The notes: a model not told the origin generated them from the letters alone. A DNA stretch of 64,000 nucleotides from Agromyces mediolanus (GCF_023715325.1 NZ_JAMBNX010000012.1:51097-115096); one strand, 5' to 3'. Counted from the first letter of the stretch, positions 47,595 to 58,031 are shown. Made by a program: numbers and translations.

Positions 47595-47634
47595 AGTGTC
47601 CGAAAACACCGGGCAGTGTCCGAAAACACCGGGC
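47595..47634 (+). repeat. Two perfect tandem 20-bp units in the sigA leader
   Basis: AGTGTCCGAAAACACCGGGC occurs twice without change (47595-47614, 47615-47634). Each unit holds a dyad GTGT-CCGAAA-ACAC. A TTGACA hexamer at 47578-47583 lies just before. They could be tandem operator sites or RNA hairpins. Confidence 0.8.
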
Positions 47635-47698
47635 AGCCGAACATGCCGAGCACCGTCGTCGTGTCGCGAGCGCACCGACGAGGAGAGGGTCAACACCT

Positions 47699-49027
<1,329 letters not shown>

Positions 49028-49034
49028 GCCGGCG

Positions 49035-50291
49035 GTGCGCTACGCGCCGGCGATCGCCGTCGGCAAGCTCGTTCGGATCGCCGCCCGGCTGAGGAAGCCG
49101 GGCGGCGGCTCCGCGATCCCGGGGCTGATCGTCAATCGCATCGCCCCCGGCTACCTCAAGCGGACGCTGTCCGGATTCCCCCAAGGACTCGTCGTGGTCT
49201 CCGGATCGAGCGGCAAGTCGACGACGACGAAGATGCTCGTCGCGATCCTCCGCGCGCACGACGTCTCCATCTTCACCAATCCGTCGACCGCGAACATCAG
49301 CCAGGGCCTCACCTCCGCGCTGCTCGAGCAGGCGGACTGGCGCGGCCGGGTGCCGGGCGACGTCGCCGTCCTCGAGATGGACGAGGGGCACGGCGCCCTC
49401 GTGATGCAGGGCGTCGACGCCAGAGTGGTCGCCCTGACGAACGTCATGGTCGACCAGATCGACCGCTTCCACGATTCGGAGATGGTCGCCGGGATGCTGG
49501 CACGGATCGCCGCTCGTGCCGGCGAAGCCGTCGTGCTGAACGCCGACGACGCGTATCTCGAACGGCTCGCGGCACGGGTCGCCCCCGGCGTGGCGGTGCA
49601 CCGATTCGGCGTCTCCGCCGCCGTGCTGGCGGCTGCGCCGCGAGGGCTCGGCAACACCGAGACGAGTGAGCGGCGGCTCGATCCAGCTGACGGCGTCGTC
49701 GTGGAGCGCGTCGACGGTGCATCCGCGGTGCTCCTCGACGACGGCGTCGAGCATCCCACCGGGCTGCCGGCCCGGGGCATCCACTACGCGGTCGATGCGG
49801 CCGCCGCCTACGCCACCGCGCGCGCGGTGCTCGGTGAGCGATTCTCCGCGGACGCCGCCGTGGCGGCGCTGTCGAGCATCCCTCCCGTGTTCGGCCGCGG
49901 CGAGCGGGTGCGCATCCGTGATCAGGACGTCGACTTCGTGCTCGTCCAGAATCCCGCGAGCTACCAGCTGAACATCGACGCTATCCCGGTCGGCACGGAG
50001 CAGATCCTCTTCGCGATCGGCTCCGACGTGCGGGATCCCTCGTACTTCTGGCCGGTCGATGCGTCCTCGCTCGACCGCGTCTCGATCGTCAGTGGGTCGA
50101 AGGCGGCGGAGGCCGCCTTGATGCTCACGTACGACGGCGTGGAGATCGACCGGATCGAGACCGACCTCGGGCGTGCCCTGGACGACTTCCTGGCCGCTCC
50201 TGCTCCGGCGCGCGGAGTGAAGACCATCGTCTTCACCGCCGACTCGATGCGCCGCACCCGCGCCCACCTCGGACTCACGGAGGCGGAATGA
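49035..50291 (+). CDS. murT: MurT-like Mur ligase, no zinc ribbon
   Basis: Mur ligase family protein with a DUF1727-type C-terminal domain, 418 residues. ATP site SGSSGKST (56-63, usual TGTNGKTT), ALTNVMVDQIDRFHD (134-147, usual TNxxRDQLDR) and NADDAY (169-174). The C-terminal region has DPSYFW (334-339) and IVSGSKAAEAALML. Well-studied MurT proteins carry four cysteines in a ribbon inserted in the middle domain; this protein has no cysteine anywhere. MurT activates the alpha-carboxyl of D-Glu in lipid II for amidation. Its stop overlaps the gatD-like start. GTG start. Function may differ from amidation, see findings. Confidence 0.88.
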   Translation: MRYAPAIAVGKLVRIAARLRKPGGGSAIPGLIVNRIAPGYLKRTLSGFPQGLVVVSGSSGKSTTTKMLVAILRAHDVSIFTNPSTANISQGLTSALLEQADWRGRVPGDVAVLEMDEGHGALVMQGVDARVVALTNVMVDQIDRFHDSEMVAGMLARIAARAGEAVVLNADDAYLERLAARVAPGVAVHRFGVSAAVLAAAPRGLGNTETSERRLDPADGVVVERVDGASAVLLDDGVEHPTGLPARGIHYAVDAAAAYATARAVLGERFSADAAVAALSSIPPVFGRGERVRIRDQDVDFVLVQNPASYQLNIDAIPVGTEQILFAIGSDVRDPSYFWPVDASSLDRVSIVSGSKAAEAALMLTYDGVEIDRIETDLGRALDDFLAAPAPARGVKTIVFTADSMRRTRAHLGLTEAE

Positions 50292-51028
50292 CCTTCACGA
50301 TCGTCTCCCTGCTGCCCGGCACGCAGAACACGAACGGCGACGCGCAGAACGCGACGGTGCTCGAACGGCGCGCGGAGTGGGCCGGCATCGCCGCCCGAAC
50401 CGTGCTGGTCGAACGCGCGGCGGAGCTCCCGGCCGAGATCGACGCGATCGTGCTCGGCTCCGGCAGCGACGCCTCGCTCGTGCGCAGCCGCGACACGCTG
50501 CGGACGATGCACGACGAGCTGCGACGCTGGGGCACCGAGGGGGTTCCCATCCTCGGCATCGGCACGGGGTGGGAGCTGCTCAGCTGGGGTATCGAGCATC
50601 GCGACGGCAGCGCGATCGAGGGACTCGGCATCCTTCCCGGTCGGGCCGTGCCGCGAGACGGGCGTGTGACCGGTGACGCCGTGGTGGCCACCGCGCGCTT
50701 CGGTCAGCTCGTGGGCTTCGAGAACCACGCCCGCGACTACGTGGGCGCAGAGGCTTCCCCGCTCGGTCGGTTGCGCGCCGGTGAGGGCAACGGCCGAGCC
50801 TCGGGTCAGGAAGGCGTGGTCATGGGATCCGTGATCGGGACGCACCTGCATGGGCCCGTCCTCGCGAAGAACCCGGCCTTCGCCGATGCGCTGCTGCGGA
50901 TCATGGCCGAGCGTCGCGGGATCGCGTACGAACCGGGAGAGCGAGCGGCGACGGTCGACGGCTATGCCGCGGCCGCTCGTGCGGCGCAGCTTCGCGCTGC
51001 CGGCATCGAGGTCGATCCGGCGGCCTGA
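50288..51028 (+). CDS. GatD-like type 1 glutamine amidotransferase lacking the nucleophile
   Basis: 246 residues, GATase1 fold related to GatD/CobQ. The nucleophile elbow normally reads GICGG; here it is ILGIGTGWELL, with Gly92 (codon GGC at 50561) in place of Cys. There is no other cysteine in the protein. The partner histidine (His188 in GTHLHGP) and the family block VGFENHARDYVG (142-153) remain. Glutamine hydrolysis by the usual mechanism is therefore impossible. It overlaps the MurT-like gene by four bases, so the pair should be made together. The C-terminal 45 residues extend past the usual end. Confidence 0.85.
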   Translation: MTFTIVSLLPGTQNTNGDAQNATVLERRAEWAGIAARTVLVERAAELPAEIDAIVLGSGSDASLVRSRDTLRTMHDELRRWGTEGVPILGIGTGWELLSWGIEHRDGSAIEGLGILPGRAVPRDGRVTGDAVVATARFGQLVGFENHARDYVGAEASPLGRLRAGEGNGRASGQEGVVMGSVIGTHLHGPVLAKNPAFADALLRIMAERRGIAYEPGERAATVDGYAAAARAAQLRAAGIEVDPAA

Positions 51029-51055
51029 GCTCGGGCGACGAGACCCCGCAACGAG

Positions 51056-51085
51056 GAAACGCCCCGGCCGGGGCCGGGGCGTTTC
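51056..51085. terminator. 14-bp perfect hairpin between convergent genes
   Basis: GAAACGCCCCGGCC (51056-51069) and GGCCGGGGCGTTTC (51072-51085), two-base loop; shared by the gatD-like and DUF7455 genes. Confidence 0.7.
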
Positions 51086-51100
51086 GTGAAGTCGATGGGT

Positions 51101-51334
51101 TCAGTCGCGAGCGTCGACGAGGAGCCGGTCGGACTCGTCGTGCCAGCTCTGCGCGATCTGCGAGAGCTTCTCCTGGTGCTTGCGACCGTGGTGGGCGCAG
51201 AACAGGAGTTCGCCGTTCGCGACGACGACGCGGATGTACGCCTGAGCGCCGCATGCGTCGCAGCGATCGAGCGCGGTGAGCTCGTAGGTACGCTCGACGT
51301 CGACCGCATCGTTCGCCTCGGTCTGCTGGGTCAT
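51101..51334 (-). CDS. Small zinc-binding protein (DUF7455 type)
   Basis: 77 residues. LDRCDACGAQAYIRVVV and LLFCAHHGRKHQ supply a CxxC plus CxHH set that probably binds one zinc ion. ATG 51334 has GGAGGAG just upstream; the frame to 51379 is not needed. Function unknown; related small proteins sit beside DNA topoisomerase genes in actinobacteria, as here. An inverted repeat lies 29 bases before the start. Confidence 0.85.
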   Translation of the reverse strand: MTQQTEANDAVDVERTYELTALDRCDACGAQAYIRVVVANGELLFCAHHGRKHQEKLSQIAQSWHDESDRLLVDARD

Positions 51335-51362
51335 AGCTCCTCCTTCGTTCACGCGCTGACTT

Positions 51363-51386
51363 CCGTGTTCATCAATCAAAACACGG
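51363..51386. promoter_or_regulatory. Perfect 7-bp inverted repeat with AT-rich centre
   Basis: CCGTGTT (51363-51369) and AACACGG (51380-51386) flank CATCAATCAA. It lies between the divergent DUF7455 and parE genes, and could be an operator or a 5' leader hairpin of the DUF7455 gene. Confidence 0.45.
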
Positions 51387-51465
51387 GGTGTGCGGCGTTC
51401 CTTCCGTATTGCCGGGCATTTCGCTGAGAGCGCAGTGGCTGCGCAGCACTGTCGGTCGCGATCAC

Positions 51466-51471
51466 TAGGCT
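51466..51471 (+). promoter_or_regulatory. -10 element before parE
   Basis: TAGGCT, eight bases, then GTG 51480. It sets the start 90 bases inside the longest open frame. Confidence 0.45.
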
Positions 51472-51479
51472 TGACCGAC

Positions 51480-53558
51480 GTGAGCTCCGATTACTCCGCC
51501 CGTCATCTCTCCGTGCTCGAGGGCCTCGAGGCCGTGCGCAAGCGACCCGGCATGTACATCGGGTCGACCGACTCCAGAGGGCTCATGCACTGCCTCTGGG
51601 AGATCATCGACAACTCGGTCGATGAGGCGCTCGCCGGCCACGGTCGTGAGATCGAGGTGGTGCTGCACGCCGACGAGAGCGTCGAGGTCCGCGATCAGGC
51701 GCGAGGCATCCCCGTCGACGTCGAACCCAAGACGGGCCTCACCGGCGTGGAGGTCGTCTTCACGAAACTGCACGCCGGCGGCAAGTTCGGCTCGGGGTCC
51801 TACGCGGCCTCCGGCGGTCTGCACGGCGTCGGCGCGTCGGTCGTCAACGCCCTCTCCGCCCGCCTCGATGTCGAGGTCGACCGCGACGGCAAGACGTGGG
51901 CCATGTCGTTCCATCGCGGCGAGCCGGGCCGGTTTGCCGATCAGGGCACGCCCGACCCCGATTCGCCGTTCACCCCCTTCGAGCAGTCGAGCTCGCTCGA
52001 TGCCGTCGGCAAGGTGAAGAAGGGCGTGACCGGCACGCGCGTGCGGTACTGGGCCGACCCGCAGATCTTCACGAAGGGCGCGAGCTTCCAGATCGAGGAG
52101 CTGCTCGGCCGAGCGAGGCAGACCGCCTTCCTCGTCCCGGGACTCGGGCTGACCGTCGTCGATGATCGCGGCGAGGCTCCCGAGACGCACCGCTTCCACT
52201 TCGAGGGCGGCATCTCGGAGTTCGTCGAGCACCTCGCCGCCGACGGTCCGGTCACCGAGATCTGGCGATCGACGGGCGAGGGCCGGTTCACCGAGACGGT
52301 GCCGGTGCTCTCCGACGGCGGCGCGATGATCCCGACCGAGGTCGAGCGCACCTGCGAGGTCGATGTGGCCCTGCGCTGGGGCACCGGGTACGACACGGTC
52401 GTGCGCAGCTTCGTGAACATCATCGCGACGCCGAAGGGCGGCACGCACCTCGCCGGCTTCGAACAGGGGCTGCTGAAGCTTCTGCGAACCCAGGTGGAGC
52501 AGAACGCGAGGCGCCTGAAGGTCGGCAACGACAAGCTCGAGAAGGACGACATCCTCGCCGGGCTCACGGCGGTGCTCACCGTCCGCCTGCCGGAGCCGCA
52601 GTTCGAGGGGCAGACGAAGGAGATCCTCGGCACCCCCGCGGTCCGCGCCATCGTCTCCTCGGTCATCACGAAGCAGCTCGGCGAGCGCTTCGCCTCGACG
52701 AAGCGCGACGACAAGACGCAGACCTCGCTCGTGCTCGAGAAGATCGTCTCCGAGATGAAGGCGCGCATCTCCGCGCGCACCCACAAGGAGACGCAGCGCC
52801 GCAAGAACGCGCTCGAGAGCTCCTCACTGCCGGCGAAGCTCGCCGACTGCCGTTCGAGCGATGTCGCCCAGAGTGAGCTGTTCATCGTCGAGGGCGACTC
52901 CGCGCTCGGCACGGCGAAGCTCGCCCGCGACAGCGAGCATCAGGCACTGCTGCCGATCCGCGGCAAGATCCTGAACGTGCAGAAGGCGTCGGTGGCCGAC
53001 ATGCTCGGCAACGCGGAGTGCGCGGCGATCATCCAGACGATCGGGGCCGGCTCCGGTCGCACCTTCGACCTCTCCGCCGCGCGCTACGGCAAGGTCATCA
53101 TCATGAGCGACGCCGACGTCGACGGCGCGCACATCCGCACGCTGCTCCTGACACTCTTCTTCCGCTACATGCGGCCGATGATCGAGGAGGGCCGGGTGTT
53201 CGCCGCGGTTCCGCCGCTGCATCGCATCGTCGTGCAGAACCCGGGCTCGAAGCCGAACGAGACGATCTACACGTACTCCGAGGCCGAGCTGAACGGCGTG
53301 CTCTCGACGCTCAAGCGGCAGAACAAGAAGTACCAGGACCCGATCCAGCGCTACAAGGGTCTCGGTGAGATGGATGCCGAGCAGCTCGCGTCGACCACGA
53401 TGGACCGCCAGCACCGCACGCTCCGCCGCGTGAACCTCGCCGACGCCGAGAACGCGGGCCGCGTCTTCGAGCTCCTGATGGGCAACGAGGTGGCGCCGCG
53501 CAAGGAATTCATCGTCGACAGCGCGGCCGGGCTCAGCCGAGAGCGCATCGACGCGTAA
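51480..53558 (+). CDS. parE: DNA topoisomerase IV/gyrase-type subunit B
   Basis: ATPase subunit of a type IIA topoisomerase, 692 residues. It has a GHKL ATP site (DNSVDEALAGH, RGIPVD and GGLHGVGASVVNALS) and a Toprim domain (EGDSALGTAKLARD with the catalytic Glu, then DADVDGAHI). The C-terminus has YKGLGEMDAEQLASTTMD. GTG 51480 gives VSSDYSARHLSVLEGLEAVRKRPGMYIGS, the standard start. The convergent subunit A gene ends 53 bases after this stop. Choice of topo IV over gyrase rests on the size, the pairing with a separate A subunit gene and the gene name used for this locus. Confidence 0.92.
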   Translation: MSSDYSARHLSVLEGLEAVRKRPGMYIGSTDSRGLMHCLWEIIDNSVDEALAGHGREIEVVLHADESVEVRDQARGIPVDVEPKTGLTGVEVVFTKLHAGGKFGSGSYAASGGLHGVGASVVNALSARLDVEVDRDGKTWAMSFHRGEPGRFADQGTPDPDSPFTPFEQSSSLDAVGKVKKGVTGTRVRYWADPQIFTKGASFQIEELLGRARQTAFLVPGLGLTVVDDRGEAPETHRFHFEGGISEFVEHLAADGPVTEIWRSTGEGRFTETVPVLSDGGAMIPTEVERTCEVDVALRWGTGYDTVVRSFVNIIATPKGGTHLAGFEQGLLKLLRTQVEQNARRLKVGNDKLEKDDILAGLTAVLTVRLPEPQFEGQTKEILGTPAVRAIVSSVITKQLGERFASTKRDDKTQTSLVLEKIVSEMKARISARTHKETQRRKNALESSSLPAKLADCRSSDVAQSELFIVEGDSALGTAKLARDSEHQALLPIRGKILNVQKASVADMLGNAECAAIIQTIGAGSGRTFDLSAARYGKVIIMSDADVDGAHIRTLLLTLFFRYMRPMIEEGRVFAAVPPLHRIVVQNPGSKPNETIYTYSEAELNGVLSTLKRQNKKYQDPIQRYKGLGEMDAEQLASTTMDRQHRTLRRVNLADAENAGRVFELLMGNEVAPRKEFIVDSAAGLSRERIDA

Positions 53559-53611
53559 CGCCTCACCGGCCGACCGGCTCGACCCGGAGCCGGCCGCCGC
53601 GCGGCGATCGA

Positions 53612-56083
53612 TCAGCCGATGCGGCGGCCGACCATGCTGACGACGGCGTCGAGCTGCACGCCGGAGGCGTCGCGCTTCGCGCCGGACTCGGGCAGCGCAC
53701 GTACCGACCCGTCTGAGCCGAGGCCGTAGGCGGGCTCCGGACCGGCCCACGCCACCGTCAACGCATCCTGACCCTTCAGGAAGCGCTGGGCGCGCACGCC
53801 GCCGGTCGCTCGGCCCTTACCGGGGAACTCGTCGAACGTCGACACCTTGGCCGCGCCGGGGTCGGCACCGAGCAGTGTGTCGCTCGTCGCGGCGATCGTG
53901 ACGACGACCGCCGTCTCGAGCTCGGACGGCGTCAGGGCCGTGAAGGAGAGCACCGTGGCGCCGGCGGCGAGCTTCATACCGGCCATGCCGCCGGCCGGGC
54001 AACCCTGCGGGCGCACCGAGGACGCGGGGAAGTGCAACAGCTGCGCGTCGCTCGCGATGAACACGAGCTCGTCGTCGTCGCCGCCCTGCACTGCGCCGAC
54101 GACCTCATCGCCGGGCTTCAGCGCGATCACCTCGAAGTCGGGACGGTTGGGGTATCCGCCCGGCGCGACCCGCTTCACGATGCCCTGCTTCGTGCCGAGG
54201 GCGATCGGCTGCTCGCTCGTGAGCGAGACGACCGCGAGCACTCGCTCGCCACGATCGGCGAGGCCGAGGTAGTCGTGCACCCTGACCCCGGCACCGAGCT
54301 GCACCGAGTTCGCCGGCAGCGTCGGGAGGTCGAGGGGGGAGAAGCGGATGAGCCGGCCCTTCGAGGTGATCGCGCCGATCTCGGAACGGCTCGTGGTGTC
54401 GAGGGTCGACGCGACGGCGTCGTGCTTGCTGCGCCGGGCGGGCACGGTGATCGTGACGGCGTCCTCGCCCTCCGGCCGGTCGACTCGGGCGATGCGGCCC
54501 GTGACGCTCAGGAACACGCGGCACGGCACGTCGGCATGCTCGAGTGAGGCCGCCACCGCCTTGCGCGAGGCGCCGGCGGGCAGCGCCTTCGCCTCGGTGA
54601 GGAGCGTGCGGCGCGGCGTGCCGTAGAGCTCGGCGACCTGCTCGAGTTCCTCGGAGACGAGGGCACGGATGCGGGCCTCGCTGCCGAGCAGTTCCTCGAG
54701 CTCGGCGATCTCGGCCTGCAGCTTGTCGCGCTCGGCCTCGAGCTCGATGCGGGAGAACTTGGTGAGCCGGCGCAGCCGCAGTTCGAGGATGTACTCGGCC
54801 TGCAGCTGGCTGAGATCGAAGACGTCCTGCAGTCGGTGACGAGCTTGGTCGGTGTCGTCGCTCGTGCGGATGACCTGGATGACCTCGTCGATGTCGAGGA
54901 TCGCGATGAGCAGGCCCTCGACGAGGTGCAGCCGCTCGCGGCGGCGGGCGAGACGGAACTCGCTCCGGCGGGTCACGACGCGCACCCGGTGGCCGACGTA
55001 GACAAGGAGCAGCTCGCGGAGGCCGAGCGTCTGGGGTTGGCCGTCGACGAGCGCGACGTTGTTGATGTTGAAGGAGTCCTCGAGCGGGGTGAGCCGGTAC
55101 AGCTGCTCGAGCACCGCCTGCGGGTTGAAGCCGGTCTTGATGCCGATGACGAGCCGCAGCCCGCGCTTGCGGTCGGTGAGGTCGGTGACGTCGGAGATGC
55201 CGGTGATCTTCTTGGCGTTGACGCCGTCCTTGATCTTCTCGATGACCTTCTCGGGGCCGACGAGATAGGGGAGCTCGGTGACGACGAGGCCCGCCTTGCG
55301 CGCGGTCAGCTGCTCGACGCTCACGCGCGCGCGGGTCTTGAACGAGCCGCGGCCGGTGGCGTACGCGTCGCGGATGCCGGCGAGCCCCACGATCGTGCCG
55401 CCGGAGGGGAAGTCCGGGCCGGGCACGAACTCCATGAGCTCGTCGAGACCGGCATCGGGGTGCTCCAGCAGGTGCCGGGCGGCGTGCACGACCTCGACGA
55501 GATTGTGCGGGGCCATGTTCGTCGCCATGCCGACCGCGATGCCGCTCGCGCCGTTCACGAGGAGGTTCGGGATGGCCGCGGGCAGGACCTCGGGCTGCTG
55601 GTGGCTGTTGTCGTAGTTCGGGACGAAGTCGACGACGTCCTCGTCGAGGCTCTCGGTCATCGACATCGCCGGGGGCGCGAGGCGCGCCTCGGTGTACCGG
55701 GCCGCGGCCGGACCGTCGTCGAGCGAACCGAAGTTGCCGTGCCCGTCGACGAGCGGGACCCGGAGCGTGAACGGCTGGGCCAGACGGACGAGGGCGTCGT
55801 AGATCGCCGAGTCGCCGTGCGGGTGCAGCTTGCCCATGACCTCGCCGACGACGCGAGCCGACTTCACGTGCCCGCGGTCGGGCCGGAGGCCCATGTCGCT
55901 CATCATGTAGAGAATGCGCCGCTGCACGGGCTTCATGCCGTCGCGGGCGTCGGGGAGCGCGCGCGAGTAGATGACCGAATACGCGTACTCGAGGAAGGAC
56001 CCCTGCATCTCGGCGGCGACGTCGACGTCTTCGATGCGCTCGGCGATGGGCGGCTGCTCGGGGTCGTGGGGTGCTCGGGTCAT
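53612..56083 (-). CDS. parC: DNA topoisomerase IV/gyrase-type subunit A
   Basis: Breakage-reunion subunit, 823 residues. The quinolone-resistance region reads [21 protein letters not shown], and the catalytic Tyr is in AARYTEARL. Later [17 protein letters not shown] and a long coiled coil ([22 protein letters not shown]) are clear. The C-terminal beta-pinwheel has diverged repeats without a strong GyrA box, which favours topo IV. It is convergent with parE, an uncommon arrangement since the two are usually co-directional or apart. Confidence 0.92.
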   Translation of the reverse strand: MTRAPHDPEQPPIAERIEDVDVAAEMQGSFLEYAYSVIYSRALPDARDGMKPVQRRILYMMSDMGLRPDRGHVKSARVVGEVMGKLHPHGDSAIYDALVRLAQPFTLRVPLVDGHGNFGSLDDGPAAARYTEARLAPPAMSMTESLDEDVVDFVPNYDNSHQQPEVLPAAIPNLLVNGASGIAVGMATNMAPHNLVEVVHAARHLLEHPDAGLDELMEFVPGPDFPSGGTIVGLAGIRDAYATGRGSFKTRARVSVEQLTARKAGLVVTELPYLVGPEKVIEKIKDGVNAKKITGISDVTDLTDRKRGLRLVIGIKTGFNPQAVLEQLYRLTPLEDSFNINNVALVDGQPQTLGLRELLLVYVGHRVRVVTRRSEFRLARRRERLHLVEGLLIAILDIDEVIQVIRTSDDTDQARHRLQDVFDLSQLQAEYILELRLRRLTKFSRIELEAERDKLQAEIAELEELLGSEARIRALVSEELEQVAELYGTPRRTLLTEAKALPAGASRKAVAASLEHADVPCRVFLSVTGRIARVDRPEGEDAVTITVPARRSKHDAVASTLDTTSRSEIGAITSKGRLIRFSPLDLPTLPANSVQLGAGVRVHDYLGLADRGERVLAVVSLTSEQPIALGTKQGIVKRVAPGGYPNRPDFEVIALKPGDEVVGAVQGGDDDELVFIASDAQLLHFPASSVRPQGCPAGGMAGMKLAAGATVLSFTALTPSELETAVVVTIAATSDTLLGADPGAAKVSTFDEFPGKGRATGGVRAQRFLKGQDALTVAWAGPEPAYGLGSDGSVRALPESGAKRDASGVQLDAVVSMVGRRIG

Positions 56084-56142
56084 CCGTCAATCTCGGTCGA
56101 GGCGCTCGCGCGCGGGGCAACTGGGGCGCGCCCGGCCTGTGT

Positions 56143-56148
56143 CAGACT
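56143..56148 (+). promoter_or_regulatory. -10-like element of a leaderless start
   Basis: CAGACT, seven bases, then ATG 56156. Confidence 0.4.
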
Positions 56149-56155
56149 GGGCGCG

Positions 56156-57304
56156 ATGCCTGCAATGCTACCGGTGACCGACGACACGACCCCGCGGCTT
56201 GCCGGGGTGCTGGCGAGTTCGCTCGCGGCCGTCACCGGCGGCGGGGGAGCGTTCGGACTGCCGCACGTGCGCTCGGCGATCGTCCTCCTCGTCGACGGGC
56301 TGGGCGCGACGAACCTGCAGGGCCGTTCGGGCCACGCCCGATTCCTCGCCGGCCGGATGGCGAAGCGGGACGTGATCCGCACGGTCTTCCCCTCGACGAC
56401 GGCCGCCGCCATCGCCTCGTTCGCGACGGGGGTCATGCCGGGCGAGCACGGACTCGTCGGCTACCGCGTGCTCGAGCCCTCGCGCGACGTGCTGGCGAAC
56501 CAGCTGAACGGCTGGGAGCACGGGCAGCTGCCCGCGGACTGGCAGCGCCATCCGACCCTCTTCCAACGCGCCGCCGAACTCGGCGTGCGGCCCGTCGCGG
56601 TCGGTGCGCCCCGATATGCGGCGAGTGGCTACACGCGGGCGGTGCTGCAAGGCGCGGAGTACCGATCCGGGACAGGCCTCGCGGAGCGGTTCGCCGAGGC
56701 CCTCGACGCGGTCGGCGCCGCCGAGCCCTCGCTCGTCTACCTCTACGTCCCCGAGCTCGATCAGATCGCGCACGCGCACGGCTGGGAGTCCGGGCGCTGG
56801 CTCGCCGCTCTCGAAGAACTGGATGCCGAGGCATCCGCGCTGGCCGCCCGGCTCCCGCGCGACGTCGGGCTGCTGGTGACTGCCGATCATGGGGTGATCG
56901 ACGTCCCCGAGCACCGGCACGTGCACATCGATGCCCGGCCGGCGCTCCTCGACGGGGTACGGCACGTCGGGGGAGAGCCCCGTTGCTTGGCGCTCTGGTT
57001 CGATCCGTCGTTCCCGGAAGCCGAGCGCGAACGGGTGGCCGAGCTGTGGCGCGACGCCGAATCGAAGCGCGCCTGGGTGTTCACCCGCGACGAGGCGATC
57101 GCGGCCGGACTCTACGGGGGTCGTGTCGACGAGGCGGTCCGCCCCCGCATCGGGGATCTGCTCGTCGCGGCCCGGGCGGGCATCGCCTACTACGACGCGC
57201 GGGAGGCGAACCGGGCGCCGGAGCGGATGATCGGCCAGCACGGATCCATGACCGACGAGGAGACGCGCGTCCCGCTGATCCGGCTGGGCGCGTTCGCCCG
57301 TTGA
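56156..57304 (+). CDS. Alkaline phosphatase/nucleotide pyrophosphatase family protein
   Basis: 382 residues of the nucleotide pyrophosphatase/phosphodiesterase group. IVLLVDGLGATNL provides the first metal Asp and TVFPSTTAAAIASF the Thr nucleophile. VPELDQIAHAHGW and LLVTADHGVIDVP hold the Asp/His ligands of the di-zinc site, and MIGQHGSMTDEE a final His. No signal peptide is seen, so it may act in the cytoplasm. The frame is open far upstream, antisense to parC; ATG 56156 is the first position with homology and follows CAGACT. Confidence 0.9.
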   Translation: MPAMLPVTDDTTPRLAGVLASSLAAVTGGGGAFGLPHVRSAIVLLVDGLGATNLQGRSGHARFLAGRMAKRDVIRTVFPSTTAAAIASFATGVMPGEHGLVGYRVLEPSRDVLANQLNGWEHGQLPADWQRHPTLFQRAAELGVRPVAVGAPRYAASGYTRAVLQGAEYRSGTGLAERFAEALDAVGAAEPSLVYLYVPELDQIAHAHGWESGRWLAALEELDAEASALAARLPRDVGLLVTADHGVIDVPEHRHVHIDARPALLDGVRHVGGEPRCLALWFDPSFPEAERERVAELWRDAESKRAWVFTRDEAIAAGLYGGRVDEAVRPRIGDLLVAARAGIAYYDAREANRAPERMIGQHGSMTDEETRVPLIRLGAFAR

Positions 57305-57342
57305 GCTCGCGCCGCGTGGGCACGAAGGATGCGCCGGAAACC

Positions 57343-57376
57343 TCACAGCGCCGGGAACGTCACAGCGCCGGGAACG
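57343..57376. repeat. 17-bp perfect tandem repeat
   Basis: TCACAGCGCCGGGAACG occurs twice head to tail (57343-57359, 57360-57376) immediately before a terminator hairpin. Confidence 0.85.
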
Positions 57377-57379
57377 CCG

Positions 57380-57408
57380 CAGGGCCCCGCCGTGCCGGCG
57401 GGGCCCTG
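57380..57408. terminator. 12-bp hairpin between convergent genes
   Basis: CAGGGCCCCGCC (57380-57391) and GGCGGGGCCCTG (57397-57408), five-base loop, between the phosphodiesterase and DUF3043 genes. Confidence 0.7.
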
Positions 57409-57418
57409 TGCGCGTCGG

Positions 57419-58000
57419 TCAGGCGGGGTACTGGCGGCGCTTGACCTGGGGCTTCGGGAGCCGGAGCGGGCGCAGCTGCAGCGCGCGCATCGCCGCGTAC
57501 CAGCGCACGCGCTCGGCCTTGTCGCCGTACTTCGCGCGGAGCTTCTTCGTCAGCAGGTAGCCGAGGAGGACGCAGTCGAGCACGGCGACGGCGAAGAAGG
57601 CCCAGAGCACGAGGATGCTGATCGCCTGTACCTCGGCACTCGGCACGAAGGTGAGGATGATCACCAGGAACATGACGGGGATCAGGATCTCGCCGACGCT
57701 GAATCGCGCGTCGACATAGTCGCGCACGAACTTCTTCTGCGGTCCGCGATCGCGCGCGGGGAGGTACTTGTCGTCGCCCATCGCCATGCCGACTCGGGCG
57801 CGCTCACGCGCCTCCGCGGCTTTGGCTCGGGCCTGCTTCGCCGCTTCCTTGCGGTCGGTTGGCACGAGCGGCCGCTTGCGCGCGGCCTCTCGCTCGGCAC
57901 GGGTCGGGGTGGGGACGCCCTTGCCGCCGCTCTTCAGACGCTCTTGCGTCTCGTCGAGCGTCTCGGTCGACGTCTGCTCGGTCTTCTGCTGCTTGGCCAC
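57419..58000 (-). CDS. DUF3043 domain-containing membrane protein
   Basis: 193 residues. The N-terminal half is charged and helical with KGVPTPTRAEREAARKRPLVP, a family hallmark. Two hydrophobic helices follow (about 106-124 and 128-150), then the basic C-terminus VRWYAAMRALQLRPLRLPKPQVKR. It is conserved in actinobacteria; function unknown. The GTG start has GAGGA five bases upstream. Its -10 overlaps that of the divergent peptidase gene. Confidence 0.9.
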   Translation of the reverse strand: MAKQQKTEQTSTETLDETQERLKSGGKGVPTPTRAEREAARKRPLVPTDRKEAAKQARAKAAEARERARVGMAMGDDKYLPARDRGPQKKFVRDYVDARFSVGEILIPVMFLVIILTFVPSAEVQAISILVLWAFFAVAVLDCVLLGYLLTKKLRAKYGDKAERVRWYAAMRALQLRPLRLPKPQVKRRQYPA

Positions 58001-58025
58001 TGGGTTCCTCGAATCGGTTCACCTT

Positions 58026-58031
58026 TAAGAT
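58026..58031 (+). promoter_or_regulatory. -10 element of the leaderless peptidase gene
   Basis: TAAGAT, seven bases, then ATG 58039; overlaps the opposite -10 by four bases. Confidence 0.45.

Noticed and set aside
54836..56155. N-terminal 440-residue extension of the phosphodiesterase
   Set aside because: Antisense to parC and without homology; the family start with a CAGACT hexamer is at 56156.
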